This document shows positions 54,669 to 64,000 of a stretch of 64,000 nucleotides of DNA, piece by piece (the stretch's first letter is position 1; each line of letters begins with the position of its first letter). The position numbers and the translations under genes were made by a program. The notes under the pieces are model-generated. The model worked only from the letters and a program-made list of their open reading frames with translations, was not told the origin of the DNA and searched no databases. This stretch comes from Bacteroidota bacterium (GTDB lineage Bacteria; Bacteroidota; Bacteroidia; Bacteroidales; F082), in assembly GCA_018816765.1 (NCBI GenBank), contig JAHIUX010000031.1, forward strand, positions 1 through 64,000, in the 5' to 3' direction.

Positions 54669-56690
54669 ATGAAATGTTTACATAACCTGGGCATCGCCAT
54701 CTTTTTGGCATTGATGGCGTCCTCCTGTAACAAAGACCCGAAAGATCCCATCGGGCAACTCACGATGGAAAAATTGCAGGTTCCTGCAAGCTTTAACTGG
54801 TCAACAACCCTCAATGCCAGGTTCTCAATCACGGCGCTCGACAATATGAACAACCCCATAATAGGAGCAAAATTCACAATTCTGACCGATGATCCGGGAA
54901 ATGGCGGGAAACCCATTGTAAGTGGCATGACCGATGCACAGGGAAAATATGTGGTTGATTATGCTGTACCAGCATATTACACAAAACTGTATGTGGCCAC
55001 CGATTATGTAGGTCTGCCGAATTTATTGCCTGTTGACCTCACCGAAGGCAGTTTTGATCTGGTTATCGGCGGGCAACAGCCGGTGATGAATATGAAATCA
55101 GTATTGGACCCACGGTCGGTGAACACCGTGTATAAGTACCTGGGCGCATACAACAGCAATGGTGTTCCTGCATACCTGATGCCAGTGAACGATCCCATTA
55201 CCGCTGATTTTCTTGCCGACGTTAACAACACCCTGCCCGAAAGAGTGAGGCTGGATGTTTCGCACCCGAATTATTTTTCCGATGTGTATGACCACAATGT
55301 GAAGCTTGTTGAAACCTGCGACGTATGGGTTACTTTTGTGACTGAAGGAGCAGGTTATCGCAATGTGCTGGGATTTTACACCTACCCTACCGGCAATCCG
55401 CCGGCCACCCCCAGCGCCATCGATTCCATCACCATCGTATTTCCGAATGCGTCAATGTCAGGCAGCGGTGGCGGACTCAATCCGGGAAACAAGGTCTACA
55501 TTGGTCGCTATAATGCGAATGTAACCATCGGATGGGTGCTTATTGCCGATGGCTGGAATGGTAGCCAGGTTACAGAAGGCAGGTGGAAAGTGTATTCCGA
55601 CAAACACCTGAACCCTGCGCCAACACCTGCTTTGAAACAGCAAACCGTTTTACTGTACGATCCTGGTCGTGAAAAGCTGTTGCTGGGTATGGAAGATATT
55701 CGCCGCACAGAAAGCGGCTGCGACCACGATTTCAATGATGCCATTTTTTATGTGACCGCTAATCCAATACAAGCCATTAACCTCACCGGCCTTCCGATTG
55801 TTGATTACACCGGGCAGGATGGCGACAATGACGGTGTTCCGGACAATTTTGACGATTATCCGACAGATCCCACAAGGGCCTTTAACAACTATTTCTTCAA
55901 TCAGGGCAGCTTTGGCACCCTGGCATTCGAAGATTTGTGGCCTTTCAGGGGAGACTACGATTTCAATGATGCCGTCATTGATTACAATTTCAATCAGGTG
56001 ACCAATGGCCTCAATCAGGTGGTTGAATTGCAATCGACCTTTATTTTAAGGGCGCATGGCGCATACTACCACAACGGCTTTGGCTTTGAGCTTCCTGTTG
56101 CACCCAGCCAGGTTACCTCCATTACCGGCACAGATGTCACCAATGAGTTTATTATCAGGAACAGCAACGGCACCGAATCCAATCAAAACAAAGCGGTGAT
56201 CATTGCCTGGGATGATGCTTACCGGATTTTACCCACCAGCGGAAACGGCATCGGTGTGAACACCACTCCAGGCATACCGTTTGTAGTCCCCGACACGATG
56301 AATGTTACGGTAAGGTTTACCCAGCCAATTGCTTTGAATTTGCTTGGTGTACCGCCCTACAACCCCTTTATTTTTGTCGATAAACAACGTGGTGTTGAAG
56401 TGCATCTGCCCAATAAAGCCCCCACCACACTTGCCGATGCCCAATTGCTTGGCACCGACCACGACAACAGCATTCCGGCCGAAGGTCGCTATTACAAAAC
56501 ACAAAACAACCTGCCCTGGGCAATCAACATCATTGAGCGTTTTGCCTATCCGAACGAGAAAGTTGAAGTGTTGCAGGCTCATTTGAAATTTGCCGAATGG
56601 GCTCAAAGCGGCGGATCCCTGTCGAGCGACTGGTTCCGAGAGCTTTCAGGCTATCGCAATTCCACAAAGATTTATACACCACAAAATTAA
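54669..56690 (+). CDS. LruC domain lipoprotein
   Basis: 673 aa. Lipobox LMASSC gives a predicted lipoprotein. An N-terminal Ig-like region (about 35-110) is followed by a DUF4114-like repeat with CDHDFNDAIFY and a C-terminal LruC domain with RGDYDFNDAVIDYNFNQVTNG; the two DFND motifs and the calcium-like DGDNDGVPDNFDDYP segment (about 377-395) suggest metal binding. LruC proteins were described as Leptospira uveitis-associated outer-membrane lipoproteins; role unknown. Confidence 0.85.
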   Translation: MKCLHNLGIAIFLALMASSCNKDPKDPIGQLTMEKLQVPASFNWSTTLNARFSITALDNMNNPIIGAKFTILTDDPGNGGKPIVSGMTDAQGKYVVDYAVPAYYTKLYVATDYVGLPNLLPVDLTEGSFDLVIGGQQPVMNMKSVLDPRSVNTVYKYLGAYNSNGVPAYLMPVNDPITADFLADVNNTLPERVRLDVSHPNYFSDVYDHNVKLVETCDVWVTFVTEGAGYRNVLGFYTYPTGNPPATPSAIDSITIVFPNASMSGSGGGLNPGNKVYIGRYNANVTIGWVLIADGWNGSQVTEGRWKVYSDKHLNPAPTPALKQQTVLLYDPGREKLLLGMEDIRRTESGCDHDFNDAIFYVTANPIQAINLTGLPIVDYTGQDGDNDGVPDNFDDYPTDPTRAFNNYFFNQGSFGTLAFEDLWPFRGDYDFNDAVIDYNFNQVTNGLNQVVELQSTFILRAHGAYYHNGFGFELPVAPSQVTSITGTDVTNEFIIRNSNGTESNQNKAVIIAWDDAYRILPTSGNGIGVNTTPGIPFVVPDTMNVTVRFTQPIALNLLGVPPYNPFIFVDKQRGVEVHLPNKAPTTLADAQLLGTDHDNSIPAEGRYYKTQNNLPWAINIIERFAYPNEKVEVLQAHLKFAEWAQSGGSLSSDWFRELSGYRNSTKIYTPQN

Positions 56691-56717
56691 TTTTCAGACT
56701 TTAGTGTGTTTCGTTCG

Positions 56718-56740
56718 CCGCCGCTGGAATCCAGCGGCGG
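56718..56740 (+). terminator. Rho-independent terminator
   Basis: Perfect ten-base GC-rich stem (CCGCCGCTGG / CCAGCGGCGG), three-base loop, nine T. Ends the LruC gene. Confidence 0.95.
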
Positions 56741-56845
56741 TTTTTTTTTGTTATTCATGACCGTCATCACTCACCCTGCTGATCTTTGGTATTCTGTCAA
56801 TCAAAGCATCATCGAAGCCACAATTTCCGCTAACTTTGCCCCGTT

Positions 56846-59350
56846 ATGCCAATCCAAACTGAACGCATTACCCTGTTTGCCGACGTCATTGTGCCCGTGC
56901 CTGTGCCCGGCTTGTTCACTTACCGTGTTCCTTATGAACTCAACAGCGAGATACAAACAGGGAAAAGGGTGGTTGTTCAGTTCGGTAAAAAAAAGGTCTA
57001 TGCCGGTATCGTTCGAAGGGTTCATCAGGATGTACCAAATCTGTACGCACCAAAGTACATCCTCGGGATTCTCGACGCCCTGCCCATAGTGTATGCCTTG
57101 CAACTTGATTTCTGGGATTGGATGACTTCATATTATATGTGCCACACAGGCGAAGTGGTTCAGGCAGCCCTGCCCACAGCGCTGCGCCTGGCCAGTGAAA
57201 CAAAAATTGTACTCGCCGATGGCTTTGTGCCTGATGCTGAACAGTTAAACGAAAGCGAATTCCTGGTAACCGAAGCCCTGATTGTTCAACAAAACCTGAC
57301 GATCAGTGAAGTAAGTAAAATTGTCGGCTTCCAGAAGGTCATGCCCCTGATAAAAGGACTGATCGACAGGCATATCGTCCTGCTCGAAGAAGAACTGGCT
57401 GAAAAATTCAAAGCCCGTACCGAACAATTTGTGCGCCTTTCTGAGGCGTACCACAGCGAAGATGCCTTAAAACCGCTGATGGATGATTTGTCGAAACGGG
57501 CCTTCAAACAACTTGAAATCGTGATGTCGTTTCTGGCACTGACAAGGTTTCCGGTGGTTGAGGAAGCGGAAGTGCAGAGGAAACTTTTGCTTAATAAGGC
57601 AGGAGCCAGCCATGTTCAACTCAAAAGCCTGGTCGATAAAGGTGTGTTTGTTTTGATGGATAAAGTCGTCAGCCGTTTACCCGATTTTGAGGCCGACAGC
57701 AAGCCCGAAAACATTGTGTTCAGTGATGTTCAGCAAGCGGCATACGACAGCATCAATTTAAAGTTCCTCGATAAAGATGTTGTTCTGCTGCATGGAGTGA
57801 CTTCAAGTGGAAAAACAGAAATCTACATCAAACAGATCCATGAAGCCATCGAAGCAGGAAAACAGGTGCTGTATCTGTTGCCTGAAATCGCACTGACTAC
57901 CCAGATCATTCAGCGCCTGAAAAAATACTTTGGTAACAAGGTTGGTGTGTATCACTCACGTTATAACCCGTTCGAGAAAGTTGAAATCTGGAACAAGGTG
58001 CTTCAGTTTGCCCATACCCGTTCATCAGACCATCAGGTCATTCTGGGTCCAAGGTCGGCTATTTTTCTGCCTTTTTCGAACCTTGGGCTGATCATCGTTG
58101 ACGAGGAACATGACCAATCGTTCAAGCAATTTGAGCCTGCACCCCGCTACCATGCCCGCGATGCGGCCATCATGCTTGCGAAAATGTCAGGCGCCAAAAT
58201 AATTCTCGGATCAGCCACGCCTGCAGTGGAATCCTATTTCAATGCTGAAAGTGACAAATACGGACTGGTGAAACTCACTGAACGCTTTGGCGGCATGGAA
58301 CTGCCCGAAGTGAACATTGTCAACCTGAAGGAAGAAGTGAGGCGAAAAACCATCCGGTCGCACTTCAGCGAGCCGCTCCTCAATGCCATAACCGATGCGC
58401 TGAAAAACAACGAACAGGCCATACTTTTTCAGAACCGCAGGGGATTTTCACTCAGGCTCGAATGCGACCAGTGCAACTATGTCCCACAATGTAAGAACTG
58501 TGATGTAAGCCTGATATACCATAAGAAACAGCAGCTACTACGCTGCCATTATTGCGGATACAGCACCATAGTGCCTTCTGAGTGCCCCGATTGCAGAAGC
58601 ACCGCTATCAAAATGCACGGCTTTGGCACCGAAAAGGTGGAAGAGGAGTTGGGTCTGTTGTTGCCAAAAGCGCGTATTGCCCGGCTCGACCTTGACACCA
58701 CCCGCAGCAAATTTGCCTTCCAAACAATACTAGAGGAGTTTGAAGCAGGCAAAATTGACATTCTTGCCGGCACACAAATGGTTACCAAAGGCCTTGATTT
58801 CGGCCACGTGCGGGTTGTCGGTGTGCTGAATGCCGACAATATGTTGTCGTATCCTGATTTCAGGGCTTTCGAGCGCAGTTTTCAGCTGATGGCTCAGGTG
58901 AGTGGTCGTGCCGGACGTAAAAATCAGCGTGGACAGGTCTTTATCCAGACATTTCAGCCCGGTCACCCTCTTCTGCAAGATGTTGTGGCTCACAGATACG
59001 AAAACATGTATACCAATCAGCTGGGCATCAGGCATCATTATCACTATCCGCCTTATTACAGGCTGATACTGATCAGGCTGAAACACCGCGACGAACAACT
59101 GTTAAACCTGGCCGCTGCAGAATTGGCCCTAACCTTAAAAAAGGAATTCCCTCGCGAGGTGCTGGGCCCGGAATACCCCATGGTTTCACGCATTAAAAAC
59201 CTGTATATTAAACAGATTATCATTAAAATTCATCGGAATGCATCTGCTGCTGCAGCCAAGTCAAAGCTTAATCTGATTACCGCTGCTTTCTTTAGCAAGC
59301 CCGCCTTTAAATCAGTGCTCATGCAAATTGATGTTGATCCTTATACTTAA
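56846..59350 (+). CDS. priA: Primosomal protein N' (replication restart helicase)
   Basis: 834 aa. 3'-to-5' helicase that reloads the replisome at stalled forks. N-terminal DNA-binding domain, Walker A GVTSSGKT (317-324), DEEH (419-422), GSATPAVES, and the zinc-binding Cys set from C540 (CDQCNYVPQCKNCD ... CHYCGYS ... CPDC). QVSGRAGRKNQRGQV is the last helicase motif. Full length. Start ATG chosen as first in frame with the FADVIVPVPVPGLFTY signature. Confidence 0.95.
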   Translation: MPIQTERITLFADVIVPVPVPGLFTYRVPYELNSEIQTGKRVVVQFGKKKVYAGIVRRVHQDVPNLYAPKYILGILDALPIVYALQLDFWDWMTSYYMCHTGEVVQAALPTALRLASETKIVLADGFVPDAEQLNESEFLVTEALIVQQNLTISEVSKIVGFQKVMPLIKGLIDRHIVLLEEELAEKFKARTEQFVRLSEAYHSEDALKPLMDDLSKRAFKQLEIVMSFLALTRFPVVEEAEVQRKLLLNKAGASHVQLKSLVDKGVFVLMDKVVSRLPDFEADSKPENIVFSDVQQAAYDSINLKFLDKDVVLLHGVTSSGKTEIYIKQIHEAIEAGKQVLYLLPEIALTTQIIQRLKKYFGNKVGVYHSRYNPFEKVEIWNKVLQFAHTRSSDHQVILGPRSAIFLPFSNLGLIIVDEEHDQSFKQFEPAPRYHARDAAIMLAKMSGAKIILGSATPAVESYFNAESDKYGLVKLTERFGGMELPEVNIVNLKEEVRRKTIRSHFSEPLLNAITDALKNNEQAILFQNRRGFSLRLECDQCNYVPQCKNCDVSLIYHKKQQLLRCHYCGYSTIVPSECPDCRSTAIKMHGFGTEKVEEELGLLLPKARIARLDLDTTRSKFAFQTILEEFEAGKIDILAGTQMVTKGLDFGHVRVVGVLNADNMLSYPDFRAFERSFQLMAQVSGRAGRKNQRGQVFIQTFQPGHPLLQDVVAHRYENMYTNQLGIRHHYHYPPYYRLILIRLKHRDEQLLNLAAAELALTLKKEFPREVLGPEYPMVSRIKNLYIKQIIIKIHRNASAAAAKSKLNLITAAFFSKPAFKSVLMQIDVDPYT

Positions 59351-59428
59351 ATTCATCTACTGCAACTTTATTGGGAATAAGCCTTACGCTATCGTTGTTT
59401 AATCAGAAATTAACTCTTAACACCGCAA

Positions 59429-61894
59429 ATGCACTCTTCACTTTTCAAGCCACTCTTCAGGACTTTCCTGCAGTTTACAATTCTGTTTTTCGTTTTCATC
59501 TCACAATCCGCCTTCGCAGAAACATCTCCTTCACCCGTCGATACTGGCATCAAGGGTAAAGTGATCGACAAAAGCAGCAGCCGTGTACTGGAATACGCCA
59601 CCGTAATGATTTTTCAAAGCAGCGATTCGAGTTTTGTAACCGGTGGGATTACAGGAGCAAATGGCAGCTTCGAGATCAAGTTAAAACCTGGCCAATATGA
59701 TGTGGCCGTGCAGTTTTTGGCCTATGGCACAATCAGGGTTTCCAATATAGCTGTTGAAAGGGGGCAACAACTGTTGGACCTGGGCGAGTTGACGATTGCA
59801 CCTGATGCCACCAACCTCAATGAAATAGAGGTGATTGCAGAAAAAAGCCAGGTCGAGATGAGCCTTGACAAACGGGTGTTCAACGTAGGTAAAGACATCA
59901 GCTCCAAAGCCGGCAATGCCATGGAAGTGCTGCAAAATATCCCATCTGTCACCGTTGATATCGAAGGCAACATCAGCCTTAGAGGCGATGAAGGGGTACG
60001 GGTACTCATCGATGGACGCATGTCGGGACTTGCCGGAATCAATAGCCGCGACGCCTTGCGCAGCCTGCAGGCCGACATGATCGAACGGGTCGAAATCGTC
60101 ACCAACCCTTCTGTGCGCTACGACGCCTCAGGCACTTCCGGTATCATCAATATCGTGCTGCGTAAAGACAGGCGGCAAGGGTTCAACGGGTCTGTTGACG
60201 CATCAACGGGTTATCCGTTGCAAGCCGGAATAGGCCTGAGTGCGAACTATCGTAAAAACAAGTGGAATGTATTTGCCAATTATGCCCTGAATTACAATGA
60301 GCGCATCGGCTCAGGCGATCTGCTGAAAGAACTCAACACCAGCGCGTTCTACACCACCAAGCAAGCGCGTGATCGTCACCGCAATGGTTATTCAAACACC
60401 ATCCGTCTGGGTGCCGATTACAACATTAATCCACTCAACATACTCACCTTTAGTTTGATGTACAGGTATTCGGACCAGACAAATACTTCCACAATTACCT
60501 ACCATGATTTTACCGACAACGTGCTGGCCGGAAATAGCGAACGTGTTGACAATGAACAGGAAACTGATCCAAACCTGGAATATGCCCTGAATTATAAAAA
60601 GCAATTTAAACGCAAGGACCAGTTGTTAACGGCGAGCCTGCAGTATTTCGACAACAGCGAAGTGGAACAATCGAAGATTACCGAAACCTTCTATCTTAGC
60701 CCGGCCCCTATCTTGCCTGAACCGTTGTACCAGAAAAGTAAAAACAATGAAGCGGAGAACAATGTGCAGCTTCAGGCTGATTATTTTCATCCGTTTACCG
60801 GAAAAGCAAAGCTGGAAACCGGTTTGAAACTCGAATCACGGACTATCGGGAATGATTATGCCGTGAGTGAACGCGACAGCCTGGGCGATTATGTGCCCAT
60901 TGCCGAGTTTACAAACCGATTCGAGTACACCGAAAACATCCTGGCCGCATACCTGCTTTTTGGCAATGATGCCGGAAGGTACTCATACCAGGTGGGCCTA
61001 AGGACTGAATATTCCGATATCAACACATTGCTGAAAGAAACAAGTGAGTCGAACAACCAAAATTACTTCGACTTTTTTCCCAGTGCACATTTTACATGGA
61101 AACTCACTGAAAAAGACAACCTGCAACTCAGTTACAGCCGCCGCATTCGCCGTCCCGACTTTGGTCAACTGAACCCTTTCAGGTCATATACTGACAACCG
61201 ATATATCTGGACTGGCAATCCCGGACTAAAGCCAGTATATACTGACTCATACGAATTGGGCTATCTGAGGTATTGGGATAAGTCGAGTTTTAATACCACA
61301 GCATATTATCGATATAGTACCGATGTGTTCCAACGAATCGAAACACTCGACAGCACAGGTATTACCTATGTAAGACCGGAGAATTTTGCTTCGAGTGACG
61401 CCTATGGCCTCGAACTCATAGGCGCTGTTTTCCCCTTTAAATGGTGGTCGCTTAATGCCAACCTGAATTTCTTCAGGACCATCACCGATGGCGAAGCCAA
61501 GGACATCGTGTATCACACCGATTACTATAGCTGGACCGGTCGCATCAACAACAGGATAACGATAAAAAAAGGCTTTGACCTGCAACTGGCAGGCAATTAT
61601 CAGGCCAGCATGGATACACCTCAGGGAAAGCGGCTGCCCTCATGGTTTATTGACCTGGGTCTGAGTAAAGAGGTGCTGAAAGGCAAGGGCACACTCACCC
61701 TGAACGTGAAGGACCTGTTTGGCACACGCACCCATTCGTTCGAGACCTTTGGAGAAAACTATTACACCCGTTCTGAGTTCAGGTGGAACGCGACCGTGGT
61801 CACCCTAAACCTCAACTACCGGATCAACCAGGCAAAAAAACGCCAGAACGAAAGGCGTGAACAGATGGAAGACAGTGGAGGAATGGAATTCTGA
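59429..61894 (+). CDS. TonB-dependent receptor-like outer-membrane barrel
   Basis: 821 aa. Signal peptide (about 1-30), a carboxypeptidase-regulatory-like domain (KGKVIDKSSSRVLEYATVMIF), a plug domain (GKDISSKAGNAMEVLQNIPSV; LIDGRMSGLAG; IERVEIVTNPSVRYDASG) and a 22-strand-type barrel of the OMP_b-brl_3 family. No SusD partner adjoins, so it is not a glycan-uptake SusC. The C-terminus (QNERREQMEDSGGMEF) is typical of this subgroup. Ligand unknown. Confidence 0.9.
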   Translation: MHSSLFKPLFRTFLQFTILFFVFISQSAFAETSPSPVDTGIKGKVIDKSSSRVLEYATVMIFQSSDSSFVTGGITGANGSFEIKLKPGQYDVAVQFLAYGTIRVSNIAVERGQQLLDLGELTIAPDATNLNEIEVIAEKSQVEMSLDKRVFNVGKDISSKAGNAMEVLQNIPSVTVDIEGNISLRGDEGVRVLIDGRMSGLAGINSRDALRSLQADMIERVEIVTNPSVRYDASGTSGIINIVLRKDRRQGFNGSVDASTGYPLQAGIGLSANYRKNKWNVFANYALNYNERIGSGDLLKELNTSAFYTTKQARDRHRNGYSNTIRLGADYNINPLNILTFSLMYRYSDQTNTSTITYHDFTDNVLAGNSERVDNEQETDPNLEYALNYKKQFKRKDQLLTASLQYFDNSEVEQSKITETFYLSPAPILPEPLYQKSKNNEAENNVQLQADYFHPFTGKAKLETGLKLESRTIGNDYAVSERDSLGDYVPIAEFTNRFEYTENILAAYLLFGNDAGRYSYQVGLRTEYSDINTLLKETSESNNQNYFDFFPSAHFTWKLTEKDNLQLSYSRRIRRPDFGQLNPFRSYTDNRYIWTGNPGLKPVYTDSYELGYLRYWDKSSFNTTAYYRYSTDVFQRIETLDSTGITYVRPENFASSDAYGLELIGAVFPFKWWSLNANLNFFRTITDGEAKDIVYHTDYYSWTGRINNRITIKKGFDLQLAGNYQASMDTPQGKRLPSWFIDLGLSKEVLKGKGTLTLNVKDLFGTRTHSFETFGENYYTRSEFRWNATVVTLNLNYRINQAKKRQNERREQMEDSGGMEF

Positions 61895-61916
61895 TCCGCT
61901 AAGCTGGTCCGTTGGA

Positions 61917-62603
61917 TTACTTGATGGTGTCGTTTTCTGTAAAAATGGCATCCGCTATCTGCCGGTTGATGATAAAGTTGCTGTAGCGCAATGTCACATT
62001 ACCCGATGAACGTTTACCAGCCTTCTTTTTGTCGACCTTCAGGCTCCCGATGAATTTCATGGGAATATCAATCTGACCAATTTCAAAATGCACCCTCGTG
62101 CTGACGGGAAGATCAAAACTGAGGTTGCCATATTCAAAATACAAGCTGTAGTTTCCCTGTCCCTTGGTAGTTACATCGAGCCTGTTAACCCTTGAACGCA
62201 TTTTATCGATCCAGGCCGTGACCAGGGCAAAATCAGCGTCTTCACCCAAAGGCACAATTTTCACAATGTGGTTCAGTGAATCAGCGCCTGCATATATGGC
62301 AGCATGCTCCGAAGACAGCATCTCATTAAAGGTGAAATTCAATCCCTTTTTTGGCACCAGCACGAAGCCCGTCGCCCTGAATTTGAACTTGTCGGGGGCC
62401 TTGTAAAAAACCCTTCCCTTTTTAACCGGTATGCGGATAAAGTCAACGTCAACCTGAATGTCTACATCAGCTTCAAAACTCTGCACAGCCTTGCTGTTTT
62501 CGAGCAGCTTTCCGATGAGTGAAGAGGCATCAACCTGGCCAAAAGCCGTATGGGAACCGACGGACATGAGTCCAATGAACAACAGGATACTAAGGGTCTT
62601 CAT
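61917..62603 (-). CDS. Exported LolA-like protein
   Basis: 228 aa, signal peptide (1-22). The mature part has an alternating beta pattern that resembles LolA/outer-membrane lipoprotein-sorting folds (KAVQSFEADVDIQVD; FYKAPDKFKFRATGF; NYSLYFEYGNLSFDLPV). Overlaps the permease gene by one base, so it belongs to the ABC operon. A carrier role for a lipid-like substrate of that exporter is possible, not shown. Confidence 0.6.
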   Translation of the reverse strand: MKTLSILLFIGLMSVGSHTAFGQVDASSLIGKLLENSKAVQSFEADVDIQVDVDFIRIPVKKGRVFYKAPDKFKFRATGFVLVPKKGLNFTFNEMLSSEHAAIYAGADSLNHIVKIVPLGEDADFALVTAWIDKMRSRVNRLDVTTKGQGNYSLYFEYGNLSFDLPVSTRVHFEIGQIDIPMKFIGSLKVDKKKAGKRSSGNVTLRYSNFIINRQIADAIFTENDTIK

Positions 62604-63439
62604 TACGAGGTGATGTCTTTTTTTACAAACATAATCAGTGAAGCCAGGTAGAAAACACTGATGTGAACGACTAACACGAACAGCGAAACAGCTACCTGAT
62701 CAAGATCAACCGGATCGGCAAAAAACAATTGCCAGCCGTTGAGGTAAGAGGTGAACAAGAAGGGCTTGACGGATTCAAAAATCCCGATGCTGAAGTTGGA
62801 AATGATGGTGAACAAAATCAACAGGGCCATGCTCGAAATCACCGGACCAAGGGAGTTTGAAGCCTTGACCGAAAACAGAAACGCCAGTGCAGCTACAACC
62901 CACATGCTGATGATTCCATAGCCAAAGGCGGCCAGAAACCGCCACAGCACATCCTGTTCGCTGAAAATGTTAATGGTGTCCATCAGCACGATCAGGTCGC
63001 CCGACTCAAAAAACAGGCGTCCGAAACCCAGGCTCATGCCCATCAGTAACAGCACCAGCAAAGCCGCATACACCTGCATGGTGATAAACTTGGCGGCAAG
63101 CAGTTTAGCGCGGCTCACAGGTCGGGTAAGGAGCAGCCTGAAGGTTCCCCTGCCGGCTTCGCCCGACACCATATCGCCGGCAACAATGGCCACAAGTATC
63201 GGTATGTGTATCCACAAGCTGTTCAGGATAATGTAGGTAACCGTATAAATATTGATCAGCTTGCCCTCAAGAAGAAACACCTCTGAGAGGCTTTTAATTA
63301 AAAAATCGAGCAACTTCTGCCCTTCGGCAAACATGCCGATTTCGATCACAAGCACAATCAGAAAGATGGCTACAAATCCGATATAGGAAAGGCCCCTGCT
63401 GTATAATTTCAGCATTTCGATGCGGATCAGCTTTATCAT
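62603..63439 (-). CDS. ABC-2 type transporter permease
   Basis: 278 aa with six membrane segments and the ABC-2 pattern (GDMVSGEAGRGTFRLLLTRPVSRAKLLAAKF between helices 2 and 3). Two bases separate it from the ATPase gene. Exports an unknown substrate with the ATPase. Confidence 0.88.
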   Translation of the reverse strand: MIKLIRIEMLKLYSRGLSYIGFVAIFLIVLVIEIGMFAEGQKLLDFLIKSLSEVFLLEGKLINIYTVTYIILNSLWIHIPILVAIVAGDMVSGEAGRGTFRLLLTRPVSRAKLLAAKFITMQVYAALLVLLLMGMSLGFGRLFFESGDLIVLMDTINIFSEQDVLWRFLAAFGYGIISMWVVAALAFLFSVKASNSLGPVISSMALLILFTIISNFSIGIFESVKPFLFTSYLNGWQLFFADPVDLDQVAVSLFVLVVHISVFYLASLIMFVKKDITS

Positions 63440-63441
63440 CT

Positions 63442-64000
63442 TCAGGTGATCTGTAAAAAATAGTCTTCCAGGCTGTTCAGCGATTGCAGCTGCCTGACTC
63501 CAATGCCGTGATTCACCAGCGTGCTGTTGATGGCAGGAATTGTCATGGCTTCCACATCTGCATGAATTTCGTTCAACCTGTTCGTCTCAAAAACAACTTC
63601 GGGGAAAGCGCTGTTCAGCAGCTGAAGTGCCCTGGCTGCCTCATCGACAACAAGGATAAGTTTCTGACGACCCGACGAGAGCAGCACTTTCACCTCGCCC
63701 TCGACCACCACCTTGCCTTTGTTGATGACCACCATCCGGTTCGCGATCAATTCCATTTCGCGCAGGATATGGCTTGAGATGATGAGGGTTTTACCAAAGC
63801 ATCCGTTCAGCAACAAAATAAGTTCCCTGATGTCCTTTATCCCTTGCGGATCAAGTCCGTTGACTGGTTCATCGAGGATAATCAGCTCAGGCTCATGGAT
63901 TAGCGTCTGTGCGATGCCAAGCCTTTGTTTCATCCCATGGCTGAAGGTGCCCACCTTGCTATGGGCCCTTGAGGCAAGACCAACGATGTCAAGCTTTTCC
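63442..64000 (-). CDS. ABC transporter ATP-binding protein, cut by the window end
   Basis: Partial: the frame is open to the window edge, so the Walker A end lies outside. Visible are the signature-like FSHGMKQRL, Walker B LIILDEPVNGLDPQG, the H-loop LIISSH and a C-terminal regulatory region (EVKVLLSSGRQKLILVV). Pairs with the downstream permease. Confidence 0.93.
   Translation of the reverse strand, partial: EKLDIVGLASRAHSKVGTFSHGMKQRLGIAQTLIHEPELIILDEPVNGLDPQGIKDIRELILLLNGCFGKTLIISSHILREMELIANRMVVINKGKVVVEGEVKVLLSSGRQKLILVVDEAARALQLLNSAFPEVVFETNRLNEIHADVEAMTIPAINSTLVNHGIGVRQLQSLNSLEDYFLQIT

Overview
The window reads as chromosome of a Bacteroidota bacterium, most like an uncultured, Bacteroidales-related environmental lineage. 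The grounds are the promoter form (TAnnTTTG at -7, seen before hsdM, rpsT, rpsF and others), type IX secretion sorting tails, a T9SS plug protein, FISUMP and LruC domain proteins, an Nqr operon with ApbE, and weak Shine-Dalgarno sequences. No integrase, transposase, tRNA, rRNA or CRISPR array was recognised.

Region 1 (1 to about 19.4 kb) is AT-rich and accessory. It opens with a CusABC-type metal efflux set whose CusA lacks its first third. Then comes a minus-strand orphan gene (6089-7027) preceded by 15 degenerate 21-bp units in exact register (7079-7393), the most unusual structure here. A hairpin-rich spacer follows, with an integron attC-like inverted repeat and two REP-like palindromes. 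Next is a type I restriction-modification locus (hsdM, ORF6N gene, hsdS, GxxExxY gene, AlbA-type ATPase gene, hsdR) carrying several repeats. The GxxExxY gene sits inside an inverted-repeat-bounded element with three ~95-bp tandem repeats. A second attC-like element and a one-gene cassette-like unit encoding a serine hydrolase close the island, followed by a DUF3788 gene.

Region 2 (about 19.4 to 35.4 kb) begins with a poorly coding kilobase, then small orphan genes (DUF4386, DUF2200), secreted T9SS proteins, a DHFR-like reductase, lipoproteins, PEP carboxylase, and a four-gene operon (35432 down to 31128). That operon encodes a coiled-coil protein, a membrane protein with a roadblock/longin-like region and an OmpA-like tail, a Ras-like GTPase and a histidine kinase; it looks like a signalling module.

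Region 3 (35.6 to 64 kb) is housekeeping: a ferredoxin reductase-like protein, MiaB, MtaB, S20, RadC, UDP-GlcNAc 2-epimerase, Kup, S6-S18-L9, a TrmH-type methyltransferase, a small NqrM-like Cys protein, ApbE, the nqrABCDEF operon (sodium-pumping NADH:quinone reductase, with ApbE as its flavin transferase), a T9SS plug protein, a LruC protein, PriA, a TonB-receptor-like barrel, and an ABC exporter operon cut by the window end.

Main candidate for an undescribed system: the 21-bp phased array plus its downstream gene. Runners-up are the GTPase/kinase operon, the GxxExxY repeat element, and the attC-like elements around the restriction locus.
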